Source: Burkholderia lata
GTDB lineage: Bacteria > Pseudomonadota > Gammaproteobacteria > Burkholderiales > Burkholderiaceae
DNA length: 64,000 bases
Reading direction: 5' to 3'
NCBI RefSeq assembly: GCF_902499335.1
Contig: NZ_CABVQK010000003.1
Location: 434,001 to 498,000 of the forward strand
This document shows positions 44,926 through 54,800 of the stretch, piece after piece. Under the pieces are notes generated by a model. The model ran no database searches, had not been told where the DNA came from, and saw only the letters and a list, made by a program, of their open reading frames with translations. The first letter of the stretch is position 1, and every line of letters starts with the position of its first letter. The position numbers and the translations under genes were made by a program.

Positions 44926-46662
44926 TTACTTGTCGGCCGCAAACGCGCTCGACATCTGCCGCGCCCGCTTCACATCGTCGCCGTGCAGGTAAATCGACGT
45001 CGTCGAGATCGACGCATGTCGCAGGTTGTCGCGCACGGTCGTCAACTCGGCACCGCGCGCCAGCGCATGCGTTGCATGCGTATGTCGCATCCAGTGCGGG
45101 CTCGCCTGCCGCAGCTTCTGCGCGAGCGCCGGGTTGTCGGCATCGACTTGATCGGCCGTCTGCGCGAAGAAACGCTGCATCACCTTCCACAGCCGCACGC
45201 TCGTGATCGCGGCGGCGCCGTCTTCCGCGAGGCTCGGGATCAGTGGCGTGTCGGGCCGCCAGCGCGACGGCGTGACCGGCAGCCGGCGTGCAACCAGAAA
45301 GCGGTCGAGGCCCGTGCGCGCAAGCGGCGGCAGCGCGACACGTGCGGCCTTGCTGCCCTTGCCGATCACCTTCAGCCACGCGTCGCCGTGCGGATCGGTT
45401 TCGATGTCGCCGAGCGTCGCGCCGACCAGCTCGCTCGCGCGCAGCCCGGTCGCATAACCGAAATCGAGAATGAAGCGCAGCCGTTGCGCGGCGGCGGGTG
45501 TCCAGCCCGACTGCGGCGCACCGGCCATCGTGCCCTTGCGGAACTCGAGCCCGTCGGCGATCGTGCGCACGAGCAGCCACTCGCCTTCGGTGAACGCATG
45601 CGACGTGTCGAGTGCGTTCGCGCCGCGCGTGTCGCGCACCTTGACGCCCGCGAACGGGTTCGCGAGCAGGTAGCGCTGCTCGATCAGCCAGCGGAACAGC
45701 GCGCCGAGCACCGACAGCGTGTACGCGGCCGAGCGCGCGGACAGCGCGCCCGAGAACGGCCGCCAGTCAGGCGCACCGCGCGGGCGCACGGGCCCGACCC
45801 AGCGCTCGTGTGGCGTCGGGCGTCGCACGAACGCGCGATACGCGACCGCATCCTCGGTCGTCAGCGATGACAGCGCGCGGCCGCGCTCGACGATCGCCCA
45901 CAGGATCAGCCGCTCCGCCTCCTTCCGGTACGCACGCCGCGTCGCAGCCGATTCGTGCAGCGACAGCCACGCGTGCACGGCCGCGTAGTCGTTGTCCGCA
46001 TCGAGCGTGCTGGTCGCGCGCGGCGCGCGGAACGTGCCGGCCGAACCGTCGACCTCATGCGGCAGCTTCAGTTGCTCCCACGGCACGATGCTGCCGCGCG
46101 GCGTCGCCGCGATCAGCGCGCGCGCCCGTTCGGTCAGCTCCGGATGCACGGCGAAAAACGCCTCGATGTGCCGCGCACTCGCCACGCCGAGACCCGCGAT
46201 CGCACGCCACCACTGGCGCCGGCGCGGAATCCGCACCGTGAGATCGGCCAGCGTCGCGATCCTGTGCGCCCGCAGCGCGACGACCGCACGCGCGGGCAGC
46301 CACAGGCCGACGTCGTCGCTGATCTGCGGGACTGGCGCGCGCGCATGACGCAGCAGGCCGATCGCTTCGGCGGCAGCCCTCGCTTCCCGTAAACGCTCAC
46401 CGTCGGAATGACCGAGACGTTCCGCGAGATCGGGCCGGCCAACCTGCCGCGCGACGCGCACAAGGCGGCGCCGGATGCCGCCGATCACGCCGCGCGCCGA
46501 GCGCCCTTCGCCGAGACGATCGGGCAGGTAGCGCTCGACGGCCTGGCGCACGGTCATGCCCGCGTACCACGCGCGCAGCGCGGCCAGTTCGTCGGCGTCG
46601 GGAAAACCTGCGGGCGCAGGCGCGGAATCGGAGGAAGGCGGTGAGGCGAGGCGCGGTTTCAT
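44926..46662 (-). CDS. Tyrosine recombinase with DUF3701 domain
   Basis: 578 aa from ATG 46662. The N-terminal half includes a DUF3701-like part (ISDDVGLWLPARAVVALRAH, RRQWWRAIAGLGVASARHI), then a SAM-like core-binding domain (LSLHESAATRRAYRKEAERL). The C-terminal catalytic domain has Arg in YATGLRASELVGATL (near residue 407), Lys in IGKGSKAARVALP, HWMRHTHATHAL (HxxR) and the Tyr in STTSIYLHGDD. All catalytic residues are present, so it should be active. There is no tRNA, att-like repeat or other mobile gene nearby, so it is probably a resident recombinase and not part of an intact prophage. Confidence 0.9.
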   Translation of the reverse strand: MKPRLASPPSSDSAPAPAGFPDADELAALRAWYAGMTVRQAVERYLPDRLGEGRSARGVIGGIRRRLVRVARQVGRPDLAERLGHSDGERLREARAAAEAIGLLRHARAPVPQISDDVGLWLPARAVVALRAHRIATLADLTVRIPRRRQWWRAIAGLGVASARHIEAFFAVHPELTERARALIAATPRGSIVPWEQLKLPHEVDGSAGTFRAPRATSTLDADNDYAAVHAWLSLHESAATRRAYRKEAERLILWAIVERGRALSSLTTEDAVAYRAFVRRPTPHERWVGPVRPRGAPDWRPFSGALSARSAAYTLSVLGALFRWLIEQRYLLANPFAGVKVRDTRGANALDTSHAFTEGEWLLVRTIADGLEFRKGTMAGAPQSGWTPAAAQRLRFILDFGYATGLRASELVGATLGDIETDPHGDAWLKVIGKGSKAARVALPPLARTGLDRFLVARRLPVTPSRWRPDTPLIPSLAEDGAAAITSVRLWKVMQRFFAQTADQVDADNPALAQKLRQASPHWMRHTHATHALARGAELTTVRDNLRHASISTTSIYLHGDDVKRARQMSSAFAADK

Positions 46663-46793
46663 GCGCGTCAGTTTGACAGAAGCGCGCGCGGCCGGATACG
46701 TCGCGCACGGCGTTCCGGGCGCGATGGGCGCCAATGCGCGACACCGGATCGTTCCGGCATCGCGCCCACGCACATCGCATCGATCGAAACCCG

Positions 46794-48062
46794 TCAGCCC
46801 GTGACGGGCGTGCGCCGCACTTCCGACAGGTAGATCAGGATCAGCGACACCCACACGATCCCGTACAGGAACATGAAGCAGGTCGTGCGCACGCGCAGCA
46901 GGTCGAGCAGCACGCCGAACAGGATCGGCAGCAGGAAGCCGCCGAGCCCGCCCGCGAGCCCGACGATGCCCGTGACGACCCCCATGTTGTCCGCGAAATC
47001 GTCGGCGACGTACTTGAAGGTCGACGCCATCCCGAGCGCGAACACCGCGCCGAGCACGAAGGTCAGCGCAACGAAGCCGGCCACCGGCATCGCGACGTTC
47101 AGCGTCGCGGTGCCGTCGATCGTGTGGATCACGAAGTCGGTCGCCGGATACGACAGCAGGAACAGCGCGATCCACGCGACCCACAGCCCCCACCATGTGA
47201 CCGCGTGCGCGCCGAAGCGGTCGGACAGCGCACCGCCGAGCGCGCGCAGCACCGAGCCCGGCAGCGAGAAGCCAGCCGCGAACGCGGACGCCATCACGAG
47301 CGTCATCCCGTATTCGCTCTTCAGGTACTGCGGAATCCACAGCGACAGCGCGGTGAAGCCGCCGAACGTGATCGAGTAGTACTGGCAAAGCCGCCACACG
47401 CGCGGGTCGCGCAGCACCTTGAACGAATCGAGCCACGAGCCGCCGCGCTTGCCGGCGCCCGGATCCGGTGCCGACGCGAACCAGAAGATCGCGGCGGTGA
47501 CGAGCAGCGCGACCGCGTAGACGCGCGGCACGAAGCGCCAGCCGTACGCGTTGAGCAGCAGCGGCGTGACGAACAGGTTGACGGCCGCGCCGCAGGTGCC
47601 CGCGCCGAACACGCCCATCGCGAGCCCGCGCCGCTGCGGCGGGAAGAAACGCGCGACATACGGCGTGCCGACCGCGAACGACGCGCCGACGCACCCGAGA
47701 AACAGCCCGATCAGCAGGAACTGCCACAGCTGCGTCGCGTAGCTGACGATATAGACGGGCACCGCGCACACGACGAGCAGCACCGTCATCACGATCCGGC
47801 CGCCGAAGCGGTCGGTCCACGTGCCGAGCGGCAAGCGCATCAGCGCGCCGGTCAGCACGGGCGTCGACGTGAGCAGCCCGAATTCCGTGCTGTTCAGCCC
47901 GAGATCGGTGCGCAGCTGCACGCCGAGCACGCCGAACATCATCCACACGACGAAGCACACCATGAACGCGAGCGTGCTCGCGGCCAGCACCGACCACGCG
48001 CGCAGCGGAATCGCCGGCGCGCCGCCGGCCGGCACCACGTTACCTTGTTGTTGAGTTGCCAT
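46794..48062 (-). CDS. narK: Nitrate/nitrite MFS transporter NarK
   Basis: 422 aa with about 12 spans. VLTGALMRLPLGTWTDRFGG near residue 70 and FGAGTCGAAVNLFVTPLLLN near residue 150 are nitrate-signature regions of the NarK/NasA family. It is the last gene of the nar operon, placed after the peptidyl-prolyl isomerase gene with a 15-base gap. It imports nitrate and/or exports nitrite to feed the cytoplasmic face of NarG. Confidence 0.93.
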   Translation of the reverse strand: MATQQQGNVVPAGGAPAIPLRAWSVLAASTLAFMVCFVVWMMFGVLGVQLRTDLGLNSTEFGLLTSTPVLTGALMRLPLGTWTDRFGGRIVMTVLLVVCAVPVYIVSYATQLWQFLLIGLFLGCVGASFAVGTPYVARFFPPQRRGLAMGVFGAGTCGAAVNLFVTPLLLNAYGWRFVPRVYAVALLVTAAIFWFASAPDPGAGKRGGSWLDSFKVLRDPRVWRLCQYYSITFGGFTALSLWIPQYLKSEYGMTLVMASAFAAGFSLPGSVLRALGGALSDRFGAHAVTWWGLWVAWIALFLLSYPATDFVIHTIDGTATLNVAMPVAGFVALTFVLGAVFALGMASTFKYVADDFADNMGVVTGIVGLAGGLGGFLLPILFGVLLDLLRVRTTCFMFLYGIVWVSLILIYLSEVRRTPVTG

Positions 48063-48077
48063 ACACCAGACCCCGTT

Positions 48078-48866
48078 TCACTGGACCAGCGGCCCGTTCG
48101 CGCCGTCGAATTCGACGCCTTCGACACGCGCGTCGCCCGCGAGAATCGCCACGTACTGCCGCATCGCCCGCTCCCGCACGCGTTCCGACAGGTACGCGGC
48201 GATCTGCGCGGCGGCTTCGTCGAACGGCACTGCGTCGCCCGGTACGCGGCGCTCGATGCGCACGATGTGAAAGCCGAAGCGCGTATTGACGAGTTTCGGC
48301 AGCACGCCGAGCCCGTCGGTGTCGAACAGCGCAGTCTCGAATTCCGGCACCGTGTCGCCGCGCAGCAGTTGCCCGAGGCTGCCACCGACTTCCGCCGACG
48401 GGCAGTTCGACGATGCGCGCGCGACCGCTTCGAACGTATCGGGCGCAGCCACCACATCGGCGAGTGCGGCTTCCGCGCGCTGCCGCAGCGGCGCGAGCGG
48501 CACGCGGTCCGTCATCGCGAACAGCACGTGGCTCGCATAGACGATGTCGTTGCGGCGAAAGCGCGCCGGATGCTGCGCGTAATAGCGCTCGCAATCCGCG
48601 CGATCGGGTTCGGGCACGTGCGTGAGCTCGCGGTCGAGCAACGCGTCGACGGCCGCATCGTCGAGCGGCGCGCCTTCGTCGAGCAGCGCGAGCGACACCG
48701 CGCGCTGCCGCAGCAGTTCGCGCACCGCGAGCGCGCGCCGTGCGGCGTCGAGCGGATCGGGCGCGTCGCCGTGATGCGCGGCTTCGGCCGCAATGGCCAC
48801 ATCGTCGATCACAACACCGTTGATCGTCAGCAGCGCGGCCGGTGCTTCGGAGAGAACGTCGTTCAT
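48078..48866 (-). CDS. Parvulin-type peptidyl-prolyl isomerase of the nar operon
   Basis: 262 aa. The PpiC-like domain spans about residues 105-210: VYASHVLFAMTDRVPLA, NCPSAEVGGSLGQLLRGDTV, LPKLVNTRFGFHIVRIERRV. It resembles NifM-type proteins with a helical N-terminal region. No signal peptide is seen, so it is cytoplasmic. Its place between narI and narK suggests help in folding or maturing nitrate reductase; this is inference from context. Confidence 0.9.
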   Translation of the reverse strand: MNDVLSEAPAALLTINGVVIDDVAIAAEAAHHGDAPDPLDAARRALAVRELLRQRAVSLALLDEGAPLDDAAVDALLDRELTHVPEPDRADCERYYAQHPARFRRNDIVYASHVLFAMTDRVPLAPLRQRAEAALADVVAAPDTFEAVARASSNCPSAEVGGSLGQLLRGDTVPEFETALFDTDGLGVLPKLVNTRFGFHIVRIERRVPGDAVPFDEAAAQIAAYLSERVRERAMRQYVAILAGDARVEGVEFDGANGPLVQ

Positions 48867-48875
48867 GGTGCCTCC

Positions 48876-49559
48876 TCAGCGCTTGCGCACGAGCTGGTAC
48901 GGGCGGATCAGGTACGCAACCGACGCGATGCCGCTCCAGATGTGCACCATCCGCGTGAACGGCGACACGAGGAAGATCGTGAAGCCGAGCAGGATATGCA
49001 GCCGGTACGTCAGCGGCACGCCGACGAGCAGGCTCGCAATGTCCGGCCGGAACGTGACGACGCCCTTCACGTAGTCGGTGAGCTGCTCGAACATCGCGCC
49101 GTCCATGTGGCGCGTCGACAGCACGACGGTGCCGAGCCCGAGCGCGAGCTGCACCCACAGCATCAGCACGATCAGGATGTCCGACTGGCGGCTGTTGCGA
49201 CGGATGCGCGGGTCGCCCAGGCGCCGCCAGATCAGGATCGTCAGCCCGATGATCGCCGCGACGCCGGCCGCCCCGCCCGCCACCATCGCGACGAGCTGGT
49301 GCCCGGACGCCGACAGGAACGGCGACACGAGCCAGTGCGGCGCGAGAAAGCCGCCGAAGTGCCCGAGCACCACGACCAGCACGCCCCAGTGGAACAGGTT
49401 GCTGCCGAGCCGCAGCATGCCGTGGCGCAACAGCTGCGACGAATCGCTTTTCCACGTGTACTGCTCGCGGTCGAAGCGGATCAGGCTGCCCAGCAGCAGC
49501 ACGGCGAGACAGATGTACGGGTAGATCCCGAACAGGAATTGATGCAGGTAATCGTTCAT
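48876..49559 (-). CDS. narI: Respiratory nitrate reductase gamma subunit NarI
   Basis: 227-aa membrane cytochrome b with five spans. NLFHWGVLVVVLGHFGGFLA near residue 60 and the later YRLHILLGFTIFLVSPFTRM near residue 190 supply the haem-ligand histidines. It passes electrons from quinol to NarH. It starts 26 bases after narJ ends. Confidence 0.95.
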   Translation of the reverse strand: MNDYLHQFLFGIYPYICLAVLLLGSLIRFDREQYTWKSDSSQLLRHGMLRLGSNLFHWGVLVVVLGHFGGFLAPHWLVSPFLSASGHQLVAMVAGGAAGVAAIIGLTILIWRRLGDPRIRRNSRQSDILIVLMLWVQLALGLGTVVLSTRHMDGAMFEQLTDYVKGVVTFRPDIASLLVGVPLTYRLHILLGFTIFLVSPFTRMVHIWSGIASVAYLIRPYQLVRKR

Positions 49560-49585
49560 GGCTTTCCCCTGTTGGACCGACGCGC

Positions 49586-50284
49586 CTATGCGCGCGGCGC
49601 AGGCCGTTGATCGTAGAAGCGCACCGGTTCCTCCGCGGGCGTGGCCGCGCCGACGAAGCGCACGGCCTCGTCCGCATACGACGCGTCGAGCGCGCGGTAG
49701 TCGGCGGCGCTCGGCCGCTCGGCGGCCACGTCGTCCGCGATGGCATCCGGTGCGCCGGCCGGTGCGAGGCCGGCCATCGGCAGCAGTGCACCGACGACGA
49801 AGCCATAATGGCTGCCGCGCTGTGCGAGCTGGCCGGCCAGCGCGCGCAGGATGTCGCCGGTTTCGGCGAGCAGCTTGCGTGCATCGGGCGCCGGCAGCCG
49901 CGACAGGTATTCGAGGAACACGGGCAGGTAGTCGGGCAGTTCGCCCTGGTTCAAGATCAGTCCGTTTCGCTCGTACATCTGCAGCAGGTCGACCATCGCC
50001 TGCCCGCGGTCGCGCGATTCGCCGTGCACGTGCTCGAACAGGTACAGCGACGTCGCGCGGCCGCGATCGAACAGCCCGACGTAGTTCTCCTGCAGCGTCA
50101 GCAGGTCGCGCTCGCGCACGTACGCCAGGAACCGGTCGAGGCCCGCGCGCACCGCTTTCGGCAGGCGCGCGTGCTCGCGCAGGTGCGCGTCGATCGAGTC
50201 GAGCGAGGCGACGAGCGCCTCGTCGGGATAGTCGAGCAGCGCCGCGAGCGCCGCGTAGGTCGGATCGGGTGCGGTGCTCATCAT
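49586..50284 (-). CDS. narJ: Nitrate reductase molybdenum cofactor assembly chaperone NarJ
   Basis: 232 aa of the TorD/NarJ helical fold: ALAALLDYPDEALVASLDSI, then FEHVHGESRDRGQAMVDLLQ (the usual EHVHGDSRDRGQAM block) and LPDYLPVFLEYLS. The ATG at 50284 overlaps the stop of narH as ATGA, so the two are coupled. NarJ inserts the cofactor into NarG before membrane attachment. Confidence 0.94.
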   Translation of the reverse strand: MMSTAPDPTYAALAALLDYPDEALVASLDSIDAHLREHARLPKAVRAGLDRFLAYVRERDLLTLQENYVGLFDRGRATSLYLFEHVHGESRDRGQAMVDLLQMYERNGLILNQGELPDYLPVFLEYLSRLPAPDARKLLAETGDILRALAGQLAQRGSHYGFVVGALLPMAGLAPAGAPDAIADDVAAERPSAADYRALDASYADEAVRFVGAATPAEEPVRFYDQRPAPRA

Positions 50285-51810
50285 CGGGAAGCCTCGTGGA
50301 TCGGAATCGTCTTGCCGCCCTTCCTCGGGCTGAACAGGCTCGCCTCGGAGCGGCCGTCCGAACAGCCGTTGCCGAACGAGAAGCCGCACGACGCGCGCAG
50401 GTCGTAGGCGTTCTCCGCGTACTCGCGGTGCGTGGTCGGGATCACGAAGCGATCCTCGTAGTTCGCGATCGCGAGATAGCGGTACATCTCCTCGACCTGC
50501 GCGAGCGACAGCCCGACCTGGTCGAGCACGCCGCGCGCGTCGATACCGTCCACGTGACGCGCACGCATGAACGCGCGCATCGCGAGCAGCCGTTCGAGCG
50601 CGAGCTTCACGGGCGCCTCGTCGCCGGCCGTCAGCAGGTTCGCGAGGTAGCGCAGCGGGATGCGCAGCGATTCGACGTCGGGCAGGTAGCCGTTCATCCC
50701 GAGCTCACCGCTATTGGCGGCCGCGTTGATCGGCGACAGCGGCGGCACGTACCACACCATCGGCAGCGTCCGGTATTCCGGATGCAGCGGGAACGCGATC
50801 TTCCAGTCGATCGCCATCTTGTAGGTCGGCGAACGGCGAGCTGCGTCGATCCACGCGGCCGGCACGCCGTCGCGTTCGGCCTGCGCGATCACGGCCGGAT
50901 CGTCCGGATCGAGGAACAGCGACAGTTGCGCTTCGTACAGATCCTGCTCGTTCTCGGCGCTGGCCGCCTCGCTGATCCGGTCGGCGTCGTACAGCAGCAC
51001 GCCGAGATAGCGGATGCGGCCCACGCAGGTTTCCGAGCACACGGTCGGCTGGCCGGCCTCGATGCGCGGATAGCAGAAGATGCACTTCTCGGCCTTGCCG
51101 CTCTGCCAGTTGTAGTAGATCTTCTTGTACGGGCAGCCCGACACGCACATGCGCCAGCCGCGGCACTTGTCCTGGTCGATCAGCACGATGCCGTCTTCCT
51201 CGCGCTTGTAGATCGAGCCCGACGGGCACGACGCGACGCACGCCGGGTTCAGGCAGTGCTCGCACAGGCGCGGCAGGTACATCATGAAGGTGTTCTCGAA
51301 CTGCCCGTAGATCTCCTTCTGCACCCCTTCGAAGTTGGTGTCCTTCGCGCGCTTCTCGAACTCGCCGCCGAGGATTTCTTCCCAGTTCGGCCCCCATTCG
51401 ATCTTCTCGAGCCGCTGGCCGCTGATCACGGAACGCGGCCGCGCAACCGGCATCGCGCGCGTATTGCCGGCTTCCTGCAGGTGCGCGTAGTCGAACGTGA
51501 ACGGCTCGTAGTAATCGTCGATCTCGGGCAGGTGCGGATTCGCGAAGATCTGCGCGAGCAGCCGCCACTTGCTGCCGAGGCGCGGTTCGATCTTGCCGTC
51601 CGCGCGCCGTTTCCAGCCGCCGCGCCAGCGGTCCTGGTTCTCCCAGTCCTTCGGGTAGCCGATGCCCGGTTTCGTCTCGACGTTGTTGAACCACGCGTAT
51701 TCCATCCCCTCGCGGCTCGTCCACACGTTCTTGCAGGTCACCGAGCAGGTATGGCAGCCGATGCACTTGTCGAGGTTCAGCACCATCGCGATCTGTGCGC
51801 GTACCTTCAT
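50281..51810 (-). CDS. narH: Nitrate reductase beta subunit NarH
   Basis: 509-aa iron-sulfur subunit. Four cysteine clusters are visible: CIGCHTCSVTC at residue ~16, CEHCLNPACVASCP at ~184, CRGWRMCVSGCP at ~217 (Trp in place of one Cys, the [3Fe-4S] arrangement of NarH) and CIFCYPRIEAG...CSETC at ~244. Its ATG overlaps the narG stop as ATGA. It carries electrons from NarI haems to NarG. Confidence 0.96.
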   Translation of the reverse strand: MKVRAQIAMVLNLDKCIGCHTCSVTCKNVWTSREGMEYAWFNNVETKPGIGYPKDWENQDRWRGGWKRRADGKIEPRLGSKWRLLAQIFANPHLPEIDDYYEPFTFDYAHLQEAGNTRAMPVARPRSVISGQRLEKIEWGPNWEEILGGEFEKRAKDTNFEGVQKEIYGQFENTFMMYLPRLCEHCLNPACVASCPSGSIYKREEDGIVLIDQDKCRGWRMCVSGCPYKKIYYNWQSGKAEKCIFCYPRIEAGQPTVCSETCVGRIRYLGVLLYDADRISEAASAENEQDLYEAQLSLFLDPDDPAVIAQAERDGVPAAWIDAARRSPTYKMAIDWKIAFPLHPEYRTLPMVWYVPPLSPINAAANSGELGMNGYLPDVESLRIPLRYLANLLTAGDEAPVKLALERLLAMRAFMRARHVDGIDARGVLDQVGLSLAQVEEMYRYLAIANYEDRFVIPTTHREYAENAYDLRASCGFSFGNGCSDGRSEASLFSPRKGGKTIPIHEASR

Positions 51811-54800
51811 GACGTTTCTCCTTCGCGGGCACCGTGTGTCACCGTGGCGTCTTCGCCGTCGAGCCAGTCGATCCTGTTCATCCTGCGCACGATCAGGAAC
51901 TCGTCGCGATTCGAGCCGACCGTGCCGTAGTAGTTGAAGCCGTACGCGAGCTGCGCGTAGCCGCCGATCATGTGGGTCGGCTTCAGCGCGATGCGCGTGA
52001 CCGAGTTGTGGATGCCGCCGCGCGTGCCGGTGATCTCGGAGCCCGGCGTGTTCACGATCTTTTCCTGCGCGTGGTACATCATCACCATCCCGGACGGGAT
52101 CCGCTGGCTGACCACGGCCCGCGCGCACAGCGCGCCGTTCGAGTTGTAGCACTCGATCCAGTCGTTATCGACCGCGCCGATCGCCTTCGCATCGTCCTCC
52201 GACATCCACACGATCGGGCCGCCGCGCGACAGCGTCAGCATCAGCAGGTTGTCCGTGTAGGTGCTGTGGATCCCCCACTTCTGGTGCGGCGTCAGGAAAT
52301 TCAGCACACGCTCGGGGTTGCCGTTCGAGCGCGTGCCGACCATGTGCGTGTAGCTGCCGGTATCGACCGGCGGCTTGTACGCGCACAGCGATTCGCCGAA
52401 CGCGCGCATCCACGCATGGTCCTGATAGAGCTGCTGGCGGCCGGTCATCGTGCGCCACGGCACCAGCTCGTGCACATTCACGTAGCCGGCGTTGTACGAC
52501 ACGTGCTCGGATTCGATCCCGCTCCACGTCGGCGACGAGATGATCTTGCGCGGCTGCGCCTGGATGTCGCGGAAGCGGATCTTCTCGTCCGCGCGCGCGG
52601 CGGCCAGGTGCGTATGGTCGATGCCCGTGATGCCGGACAGCGCGCGCCACGCCTTCACCGCCACTTCGCCGTTGGTCTCGGGCGCGAGCGCGAGGATCAC
52701 CTCGGCCGCGTCGAGCGCCGTGTCGATGCGCGGGCGCCCTTGCGCCGCGCCGTCGGCCACCTTGTAGTTGAGGTCGCCGAGCAGCTTCACTTCATCCTTC
52801 GTGTCCCAGCCGATGCCCTTGCCGCCGTTGCCGAGCTTGTCCATCAGCGGCCCAAGCGACGTGAAGCGCGCGTAGGTGTTCGGATAGTCGCGCTCGACGA
52901 CGGTCACATTCGGCATCGTGCGGCCCGGCACCGGCTCGCATTCGCCGCGCTTCCAGTCCTGCACGTCGAACGGTTGCGCGAGCTCGCCCGGCGTGTCGTG
53001 CGCGATCGGTGCGAGCACGACGTCGCGTTCGACACCCAGATGCCCGTCGCACAGCTCGGAGAAGCGCTTCGCGATCCCCTTGAAGATCTCCCAGTCGCTC
53101 TTCGATTCCCACGCGGGATCGACGGCCGCCGACAGCGGGTGAATGAACGGGTGCATGTCGGACGTGTTCATGTCGTCCTTCTCGTACCACGTCGCGGTGG
53201 GCAGCACGACGTCCGAGTACATGCAGGTCGTCGACATCCGGAAGTCGAGCGTCACGAGCAGGTCGAGCTTGCCGCGCGGCGCGTCGTCATGCCACGTCAC
53301 TTCCTCGGGGCGCTTGCCGCCCGTCGCGCCGAGATCCTCGCCCTGCACGCCGTGGGTGGTGCCGAGCAGGTGCTTCAGGAAGTATTCATGCCCCTTGCCC
53401 GACGAGCCGAGCAGGTTCGAGCGCAACACGAACAGGTTGCGCGGGAAGTTCTCCGGCGCATCCGGGTCCTCGCTCGCCATCTTCAGCGTGCCCGCCTTCA
53501 GCTGTTGAGCCACCTCCGCACCGGCGTGCGCGGGATCGCCGAGCGCCGCGCCGACCTTCAACGGATTCACCGCGAGCTGCGGCGCGGACGGCAGCCAGCC
53601 CATCCGTTCCGCGCGCACGTTGTAGTCGATCGGCGCGCCGTGAAACTTCGACTTGTCCGCGAGCGGCGACAGCAGCGTGGCCGGGTCCATCGGGTCGTAG
53701 CGCCACTGGTCGGTGTGCGCGTAGAAGAACGACGTCGAATTCATCTGGCGCGGCGGCCGGCTCCAGTCGAGCGCGCCCGACAGCGCCGTCCAGCCCGTCT
53801 GCGGGCGCAGCTTCTCCTGGCCCACGTAGTGCGACCAGCCGCCGCCCGGCTTGCCGACGCAGCCGCACATGATCAGCATGTTCATGATCGCGCGGTACGA
53901 CATGTCCATGTGGAACCAGTGATTGATCCCCGCGCCGATGATCACCATCGACTTGCCCTGCGTCTTGTGCGCGTTCTCCGCGAACTGCCGCGCGACCGAG
54001 ATCACGTCCGCACGCTTCACGCCGGTGATCGCTTCCTGCCAGGCCGGTGTGTAAGGCAGGTCGTCGTCGTAGCTCGCGGCCACGTCGCGACCGCCGAGGC
54101 CCTGGTCGAGCCCGTAGTTCGCGACGAACAGGTCGTAGACGGTGGCGACGAGCAGGTCGCCGTTGCGCGTCGCGATGCGCCGCACGCCGATCCGGCGCGA
54201 CAACTCGGACGTGTGCCGCGTCGAATTGAAATGCGCGTGCGGCTGGTTGCCGAAGTACGGGAACAGCACGTCGACGACTTCGTCGTGCGCCGCCGTGCAC
54301 GACAGCCGCGGCGCGAGCGCCGCCCCCTTCGATGTCTCGCCGCGCAGGTTCCACTTGCCCTTGTCGGCGTCGTCCTGCTGCCCCCAGCGGAACCCCACCG
54401 AGCCGACCGGCACGACGAACTCGCCGTTCGCGTCGTCGATCATCACGGTCTTCCAGTCCGGATGCGCGGCCTCGTCGAGCGCATCGTCGAAGTCGGAGGC
54501 GCGCACGAGGCGTTCGGGTACGTAGCCGTCGCCGTGCGGCACGAGGCGCACGAGGCACGGCATGTCGGTATAGCGCTTGCAGTAGTCGACGAAGTAGTCG
54601 CTCTTCCCCGCCAGATGGAATTCCTTGATGATCACGTGCCCCATCGCGAGCGCGAGCGCCGCGTCGGTGCCCTGCTTCGGATGCAGCCACAGGTCGCCGA
54701 ATTTCGCGCCTTCCGAGTAGTCGGGGAACACCGACACGACCTTGGTGCCGCGATAGCGCGCCTCGACGAGGAAGTGCGCGTCGGGCGTGCGCGTCTGCGG

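Noticed and set aside
44926..47997. A 1023-residue frame on the minus strand covering the recombinase and the narK region
   Set aside because: Only the part from 46662 down has family features. The upstream part is an Arg/Ala-rich shadow of narK in another frame, and no such fusion is known.
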